Assembly: GCF_002252625.1 (NCBI RefSeq)
Contig: NZ_NQKW01000005.1
Span: forward strand, 62,001 to 126,000
DNA length: 64,000 bases
Source: Synechococcus sp. 1G10
GTDB lineage: Bacteria > Cyanobacteriota > Cyanobacteriia > PCC-6307 > Cyanobiaceae
Direction of reading: 5' to 3'
Both the position numbers and the translations under genes were made by a program. Below are positions 58,845 to 64,000 of the stretch, piece by piece (the stretch's first letter is position 1; every line of letters begins with the position of its first letter). The notes beneath the pieces are model-generated. The model had not been told where the DNA came from. It saw only the letters and a list, made by a program, of their open reading frames with translations, and did no database searches.

Positions 58845-60118
58845 GGCAGGAGTGGCTGCGGCGCCTTGATGCGACCAGGCCCGAGGGCGCCTCGCCCCTG
58901 GGCTGGCGTTGTTTTCAGCTGGGCTTGCTGCTGCTGGCCAGCTCAGCCCTGCTGGCCGGAGTTCTCCTGCTGGTGGCCCTGATCCTTGCTTGCCGCCAGC
59001 GCCTGCCCTGGTGGCGGGATCGGGTCAATCAGGTGCTGCTGCTGGTATCAGCCCTGATGGTGCTGGGTTGTTTCACCGCCTCCAGCGGCTGGCTGGCCTG
59101 GGTGGGCCTGGGTAACTGGCTGCCCTTCTTCTGGGCGTTCTGGGGGTTCCAGCCCTATCTGGCCTCGGCCCAGGCCCGACGCCGGGTGGCCCTCTGGCTT
59201 GTGGCCGGCACCGTGCCGGTGATCGTCACCGGCCTTGGACAATTGTTCTGGGGTTGGAGCGGGCCGTTCCAGATCCTGGGGGGAGCGATCATCTGGCACC
59301 TCAAAGCCGGCGGCAATCCGTCTGGTCGCCTGGCCGGCCTGTTCGACTACGCCAACATCGCCGGAGCCTGGCTGGCCCTGGCCTGGCCTTTTGCCCTGGC
59401 GGCCCTGCTGCAGCGCTCTCAGTCGTGGCTGAAGCGCTTGCCGGCCTTGCTGATCACGGTGGGCCTGGTAGCCGCCATCGCCCTCACCGACTCCCGCAAC
59501 GCCTGGGGGGCTCTAATACTGGCGCTTCCCCTGGTGGCGGGGCCGGCCCGCTGGATCTGGTTCTTGCCCCTGCTGCTGCTGCTGCTGATCCCCGTAGGGC
59601 TCGCCAGCCTGCCGGGGGTGCCCATGGTGCTGCAGGCCCCGGCCCGAGCCATGGTGCCCGAGGCGGTCTGGGCTCGTCTCAACGACTTCAAGTTCGCCGG
59701 CGATCGCGACCTGGCCAGCACCCGTCTCAGCCAGTGGGGGGTGGCCGTGGGGCTGATCGCCGAACGGCCCTGGCTGGGCTGGGGCGCTGCGGCTTTCAGC
59801 GTGATTTATCCCCTGCGGACGGGCCTGTGGCATGGTCATCCCCACAACGTGGTCATCGACCTGGCCCTGAGCCATGGCCTTCCCGCGGCGGCGATGGTGG
59901 TGGCTCTGGTGATCTGGCTGCTCATCCAGGCAGCGCGCCTGGGAATCACCGCAGCTCCGGTGTTCGATCGCGCCTGGTGGGCGGCGGCCCTGGTGCTGGT
60001 GACGCTGCACTCCACCGACATTCCGATGTATGACAGCCGCATCAACATTGCCGGCTGGGTGCTGCTCTGCGGCCTGCGGGCCTACTCCCTCAGCCCGGAG
60101 TCGCGCAGGCGGGTCTGA
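58841..60118 (+). CDS. O-antigen ligase/polymerase-like membrane protein
   Basis: This is a 425-residue protein with ten or more transmembrane helices and the Wzy/WaaL-type layout. A large periplasmic loop lies at about 275-330 and contains RLSQWGVAVGLIAERPWLGWGAAAFSVIYP; HGHPHNVVIDLALSHGLPAAAMV, just after it, is the most conserved part of O-antigen ligases. It probably joins or polymerises surface glycan. The start is GTG 58841, overlapping purU by 4 bp, so it is translationally coupled with an unrelated enzyme. Its end overlaps the convergent radical SAM gene by 29 bp. Confidence 0.82.
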   Translation: MRQEWLRRLDATRPEGASPLGWRCFQLGLLLLASSALLAGVLLLVALILACRQRLPWWRDRVNQVLLLVSALMVLGCFTASSGWLAWVGLGNWLPFFWAFWGFQPYLASAQARRRVALWLVAGTVPVIVTGLGQLFWGWSGPFQILGGAIIWHLKAGGNPSGRLAGLFDYANIAGAWLALAWPFALAALLQRSQSWLKRLPALLITVGLVAAIALTDSRNAWGALILALPLVAGPARWIWFLPLLLLLLIPVGLASLPGVPMVLQAPARAMVPEAVWARLNDFKFAGDRDLASTRLSQWGVAVGLIAERPWLGWGAAAFSVIYPLRTGLWHGHPHNVVIDLALSHGLPAAAMVVALVIWLLIQAARLGITAAPVFDRAWWAAALVLVTLHSTDIPMYDSRINIAGWVLLCGLRAYSLSPESRRRV

Positions 60119-61754
60119 CGCTGGCTGCCGCGAGGGCCTCCTGCCTGTGACGGGCCAGTGTGGCCTTGGGCAGGGGCCCCTCCAGATGCTCCCAGGGCAG
60201 CACCCTCTCCGTGTCCCAGTGACCATGGATCGTGTCCTGCCAGGGCGGGAGCGGGGGCAGGCTTCCCTCTGGTTGCTCGCACACGCTGCGGTAGGCGGTC
60301 TTCCAGCCCCCCTGGCTGCCGTGGCGGCCCCGCACGGCGGCGATCACGGCGGCCAGGCGCCGGTCGCTGCGGGAGAGCAGCGCCTGGATCACGCTCCAGC
60401 CGTAGCTCTCGGGCCGCAAGTCGATGCCCTTGGGCTGCAGGCGGCGCGCCAGCCGTTTCAGGCGCTTTTCCGCTTCGGGCCGCACCGGTTCCCACTGGAA
60501 CGGGGTGTGGGCCTTGGGTACGAATGTGCTCACGCCCAGAGAGAGGCGCAGGCAGGGGGAGGCGTTCTTCAGAGCCAGCAGCAGATCGGCGGTGGCTTCG
60601 ATGTCATCGTCGTCCTCGGTGGGAAGGCCGGCCATGCCGTAGAGCTTCAGGCCGCTGAGCCCGCCCTCCCTGGCGTAGCGGGCCGCCGCGAAGATCTCCT
60701 CCGTGGCCAGCTTCTTGTTCACCACCTGCCGCATCCGCTCGCTGCCGCTCTCGATCGCAATCGTCAGCGACTTGCTGCCGCGCTTGGCCAGAATTCGCCC
60801 CAGCTGCGGCGTCACTGTGGCGGCCCGCACCGAGCTCACGCTCACCCGGGTGTCATCGAAGCGGTCCTGGTCGAGCCAGCTCAGCAGGTCGGCGAACTGG
60901 GGGTGCTGGGTGACCGAGGCCCCCAGCAGGCCCAGCCGGCGTGTGGCCCCCAGGCCCGCCTCCACGGCGGGGATCAGGCCGTCGTCAAGCGACGGGGTGC
61001 GGAAGGGCAGGGTGAGATAGCTGGCCAGGCAGAAGCGGCAGAGCTCTGGGCAGCTGCGCACCACCTCCACCATGTGGATCGAGGGCCAGGCCGCCTCGGG
61101 GGTGATCACCATCGAGTGGCTGAGGGTGTTACCCCGCCAGGTCTGCTTGGCCACGGTCGCCGGGATGTCTGCTTCGATCGGCTCCACCGCCAGAAGGCTT
61201 CCGGCGCTGTCGTAGCGCGGGGCGTAAAGCGCCGGCACATACACACCCGGCACCCGGGCCAGGGCGCGCAGCCTCTCGGCCCTCGGTGCCTGCCGGTGGG
61301 CGATCACCGCCTCCACGAAGTCGGGCAGCAACTGTTCGCCATCGCCCAGCAGCACGGCGTCGAAAAAGGGGGCCAGGGGCTCGGGGTTGGCGGTGAGCAC
61401 CGGTCCGCCCCCGAAGACGATCGGATCGTCCTCGCCCCGCTGACGGCTCCAGAGCGGAATGCGTTGCTGCTCCAGCAGGTCCAGCAGCACCGGGCCATCG
61501 AGTTCCCAGCTGAGCGAGAGACCGAAGAGGTCGCAGTGGCGGTGGGGGGGGTCGCCGCGGTCGGTGAACAGCCGCCGCACATCCAGATCGGTGCGCCGCG
61601 CCAGGGTCGCCCAGACCACCTGGAAGCCCAGGCTGGTGATACCCACGGAATAAGTGCTTGGGAAGGCAAGCACGGCGCGCAGGGCTCCTGCCTCCGGGGT
61701 GGAGGGCTCAAATAGCAGAATTTCCTGGTTCAGAGGTCGGGGGAGAGCGTGCAT
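60090..61754 (-). CDS. B12-binding-type radical SAM protein
   Basis: This is a 554-residue radical SAM enzyme. The N-terminal part (about 10-165) looks like a degenerate B12-binding-like domain (LAFPSTYSVGITSLGFQVVWATLARRTDL and GGGPVLTANPEPL). The radical SAM core has the cluster motif CPELCRFC, a CxxxCxxC arrangement, and the later signatures VSVSSVRAATVTPQL and SLTIAIESGSERMRQVV. The length fits the TIGR03960-like families. The reaction is unknown. ATG at 61754. It converges on the O-antigen-ligase-like gene with a 29-bp overlap. Confidence 0.85.
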   Translation of the reverse strand: MHALPRPLNQEILLFEPSTPEAGALRAVLAFPSTYSVGITSLGFQVVWATLARRTDLDVRRLFTDRGDPPHRHCDLFGLSLSWELDGPVLLDLLEQQRIPLWSRQRGEDDPIVFGGGPVLTANPEPLAPFFDAVLLGDGEQLLPDFVEAVIAHRQAPRAERLRALARVPGVYVPALYAPRYDSAGSLLAVEPIEADIPATVAKQTWRGNTLSHSMVITPEAAWPSIHMVEVVRSCPELCRFCLASYLTLPFRTPSLDDGLIPAVEAGLGATRRLGLLGASVTQHPQFADLLSWLDQDRFDDTRVSVSSVRAATVTPQLGRILAKRGSKSLTIAIESGSERMRQVVNKKLATEEIFAAARYAREGGLSGLKLYGMAGLPTEDDDDIEATADLLLALKNASPCLRLSLGVSTFVPKAHTPFQWEPVRPEAEKRLKRLARRLQPKGIDLRPESYGWSVIQALLSRSDRRLAAVIAAVRGRHGSQGGWKTAYRSVCEQPEGSLPPLPPWQDTIHGHWDTERVLPWEHLEGPLPKATLARHRQEALAAASVRPACATPG

Positions 61755-61849
61755 CTCCAGCGTCTCACCCGGTGGCTGCTCGCAATCCTGAGGGGCTGGA
61801 TCGGTTGAGGTGTCATCTCTGAGCTGGTGTCGACATCAATGAGGAACCT

Positions 61850-63982
61850 TCAGACAAAGCTGGTCCAACTGGCGGTAGTGCCCAGGATGTAGACGCCAGT
61901 GCCTGTGGCCAGATTCACGCCCTGGATTGTGGCGATGAATTCGTCATTGCTGCTGAATGTGTTATTGCCATTTCCAAGGAAGAGCTCAGTGTTGGATCCA
62001 TTGTTGCGAATCAGGTATTGACTACCACTGCGCAGCTGAACAAGGTCGCCTTCGCTGCTGTTCAGGTCTTTGATTAGCGCATAGTCGCCAGTACCTTGAT
62101 TCCTGTTGTTGCCATCGTTGTAAAAGGTGCTGCGCCTCGCGTCGGCCAGCACGAAGGTGTCCTTGCCACCTAGGCCAGTGAGCGTGTCAATGGTACTTTT
62201 GCCGTTGTCGTTGCCGCTTTCGCTGACGCCCGCAATCAGGTTGTTTCCGGCATTTCCGGTGATGGTGTCGTTGCCGGGCGTTCCCCAGAAATTGGGACTA
62301 ACAGGGGCTGGATCGTTGTCGACAATGTTGATCGTGGCAGAACTTGCGCTGCTACTGATGCTGTAGCCAACTCCGCTGGCCAGCGTCAGGATCACGGTTT
62401 CGGTGCCTTCGTAGATCTGATCATCGATGGGAGTGATCATCAAATCGACGCTGCTTTGACCAGGATTAAATGTGATGCTGCTGGCAAGTTCCCCACCATT
62501 GCTTGAATAGTCGCTGCCGTTGGTGGCGGTTCCGCCGATCTGCAGGAACACCTCGAGACTGTCGTTGGAATCCGAGCGGCTGAGGCGGAAGGTTCCTGGG
62601 TCTGGTCCCGTTTCTGAGGCGCTGGCGTCAAAGGCGGCGAGAGACACTTGGGGCAGGGGCACGCTGCTGCCAACGAGCTGGCCGAGGCGCGTGATCGACG
62701 AAGGAATATCTAGACGTCCTCCGCTGACGGTGATCCCCGCCAAGGAGCTGGTAGGTGCTGTCCCTTCCAGCAGCGCCTGCTTGATCTGGGCGCCTGTGGC
62801 GGCGGGGTAAACCGATTTGAGCAGGGCGGCGGCACCGGTTACGTGTGGTGTGGCCATCGAGGTGCCGCTGTAGCTGGCATAGCTGACATTGGGCACTGTC
62901 GACCAGATTCCACTGCCAGGGGCTCCGAGGTCCACCGTGGTGGCGCCGTAGTTGGAGAAGCTGGATCTACTGCCGGTGCTTGTGATCGCCGCGACAGCAA
63001 TCACATTTGAATTAGTATAATTAGAGGGATAACTGGCTAGGCTGTCATTGTTGTCGCCAACACGATCGATGCCGCCATTGCCTGCAGCGGCGATGAACAG
63101 AATATCGGCCTGATTGGCGCGTTCGATCGCATCGTACAAGGCCTGCGAGTATCCACCTCCGCCCCAGGAATTGTTGGTGGCAACAATGTTGACGCCTTTA
63201 TTCTTCAGGGCCGTGAAGTAGTCGACGGCCTTGATGGCATTGGCCGTTGTGCCGCCATTGCTGCCCAGGAATTTGGCACTTAGCAGTTTCACGTCCCAGT
63301 TCACTCCGGCAACGCCGCTGCCATTACCCCCCCTGCCGCCAATCGTGCCGGCGACATGGGTGCCATGGTCGTCACCAGTGCCGTCGTAGACAGTGTTGTT
63401 ATTGGCGTCAAAATCCCAGCCGTAGACATCATCGACATAGCCGTTAAAGTCGTTGTCGATGCCATCTCCGGCCGTTTCGCCAGGGTTGGTGCCAGCGTTG
63501 TTGGCCAGGTCAGGATGGGCGTACTGGTAGCCCTCGTCGATGATGCCGACATACACGCTGCTGGAGCCGGTGTAGCCGGAGGCCCAGGCTTCGGCGGCCT
63601 GACTGCCGTAGGCATTTGCGGGGCTGCTCGCATCGCCATACATGCCCCAGAGGCTGCCGTTTGTGAAGTAGGTGTCGTTACTGGTGGCCTGGGCCTCCAG
63701 CTTCCAGTTCTTCTCGGCATAGGCCACGCCTGGGCGTCGGGCGAGGATGGCAATGGCCTGTTCTGCGCTGAGACCAGGCGGCAGATTCACCCACTCGAGC
63801 ATGCCGGCAGCGTTGTTCTTCATCGCCGCCGTGTAGATCTCCTCGCGCAGGGACAAGCCAAAGGCTTGACGTGCGGTAGCTCGATCACTGGCTGTTGTGC
63901 CTGGCTGCCAACTCACCAGCAGGCCATCAAAGCTTGAACTGAAGTTCTTGTTGATTGGGGACGTTCCATCTGGACCGCCCAT
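61850..63982 (-). CDS. Secreted S8 subtilisin-like protease with Calx-beta and RTX-like modules
   Basis: This is a 710-residue protein at the window edge. Its true start may lie further right, because the frame stays open to base 64000. A pro-domain (about 1-105) is followed by a subtilase domain. The catalytic triad is Asp149 (VGIIDEGYQYAHPDL), His206 (DDHGTHVAG) and Ser375 (SGTSMATPHV), and the oxyanion Asn sits in ATNNSWGGGG. A Calx-beta domain (about 455-565) and a hemolysin-type region with GTPGNDTITGNAGNNL (about 575-700) follow. No N-terminal signal peptide is visible, which suits type I secretion through the C-terminal RTX part. It is clearly less GC-rich than its neighbours. Confidence 0.88.
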   Translation of the reverse strand: MGGPDGTSPINKNFSSSFDGLLVSWQPGTTASDRATARQAFGLSLREEIYTAAMKNNAAGMLEWVNLPPGLSAEQAIAILARRPGVAYAEKNWKLEAQATSNDTYFTNGSLWGMYGDASSPANAYGSQAAEAWASGYTGSSSVYVGIIDEGYQYAHPDLANNAGTNPGETAGDGIDNDFNGYVDDVYGWDFDANNNTVYDGTGDDHGTHVAGTIGGRGGNGSGVAGVNWDVKLLSAKFLGSNGGTTANAIKAVDYFTALKNKGVNIVATNNSWGGGGYSQALYDAIERANQADILFIAAAGNGGIDRVGDNNDSLASYPSNYTNSNVIAVAAITSTGSRSSFSNYGATTVDLGAPGSGIWSTVPNVSYASYSGTSMATPHVTGAAALLKSVYPAATGAQIKQALLEGTAPTSSLAGITVSGGRLDIPSSITRLGQLVGSSVPLPQVSLAAFDASASETGPDPGTFRLSRSDSNDSLEVFLQIGGTATNGSDYSSNGGELASSITFNPGQSSVDLMITPIDDQIYEGTETVILTLASGVGYSISSSASSATINIVDNDPAPVSPNFWGTPGNDTITGNAGNNLIAGVSESGNDNGKSTIDTLTGLGGKDTFVLADARRSTFYNDGNNRNQGTGDYALIKDLNSSEGDLVQLRSGSQYLIRNNGSNTELFLGNGNNTFSSNDEFIATIQGVNLATGTGVYILGTTASWTSFV

Positions 63983-64000
63983 GACGCCAGAGGTTCGATA

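Noticed and set aside
60030-61715. 561-codon open frame antisense to the radical SAM gene
   Set aside because: The minus-strand gene has the radical SAM cysteine cluster and a full domain. The plus-strand frame shows no domain.

Overview
The window is about 64 kb of high-GC cyanobacterial chromosome, most like the picocyanobacterial Synechococcus/Cyanobium group. The evidence is a CyanoQ (PsbQ-like) lipoprotein, a Tic20-family protein, DUF502 and DUF3134 proteins, the pilB-pilT-pilC cluster next to grpE-dnaJ, and the gene order dnaN - conserved protein - purL - purF - gyrA/parC-like - TPR - queG - DUF502 - nusB - ftsY - phosphatase - argH, which I recall from marine Synechococcus genomes. Coding density is very high and most gaps are under 100 bp. 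I see no rRNA, tRNA, CRISPR array, insertion sequence or prophage.

Layout. 0-3.4 kb: a lumenal-type cyclophilin overlapping thiL, then gap2 on the minus strand with its own terminator. 3.5-6.3 kb: murC-murB-ebfC. 6.3-9.5 kb (minus): grpE-dnaJ-TusA-like-rsgA. 9.6-13.9 kb: pilB-pilT-pilC. 13.9-17.6 kb: an HI0933-like flavoprotein and dusA with almost abutting divergent starts, then argH. 17.7-22.9 kb (minus): SpoIIE-type phosphatase, ftsY, nusB, DUF502 and a membrane protein. 23-27.4 kb: queG, an exported TPR protein and a GyrA/ParC-like topoisomerase subunit. 27.4-33.3 kb (minus): purF, purL, a conserved protein and dnaN. 33.3-33.8 kb: the only non-coding stretch over 300 bp, with a cluster of DnaA-box-like sequences; it is the best replication-origin candidate. 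33.8-37.6 kb (minus): thrC, a DUF1400 protein and an AarF/UbiB kinase. 37.7-47 kb: recN, uvrA, an orphan exported protein, a DUF1400-hydrolase fusion, an LCP protein and purT. 47-53 kb: small proteins, mraY, argG, rpsF, tic20-like and aroE. 53-58.8 kb: dnaK, an orphan pstS, a DAO-family oxidoreductase, psbQ and purU. 58.8-61.8 kb: an O-antigen-ligase-like protein and a radical SAM protein. 61.8 kb to the edge: a secreted subtilisin with Calx-beta and RTX-like modules, clearly less GC-rich than its surroundings.

Functionally the window is mostly core housekeeping: peptidoglycan precursors (murC, murB, mraY, LCP), purines (purL, purF, purT, purU), amino acids (thrC, argG, argH, aroE), protein folding (cyclophilin, grpE, dnaJ, dnaK), and DNA replication and repair (dnaN, gyrA-like, recN, uvrA). 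PurU and PurT form a natural formate pair. The pil genes encode the type IV pilus motor and platform.

I do not see a convincing previously undescribed multi-gene system. The points most worth a second look are the putative origin, the RTX/Calx-beta subtilisin, the duplicated N-terminal module of PilC, the extra zinc ribbon of PilB, the two DUF1400 proteins, and an overlooked 53-residue membrane protein at 47032-47193.
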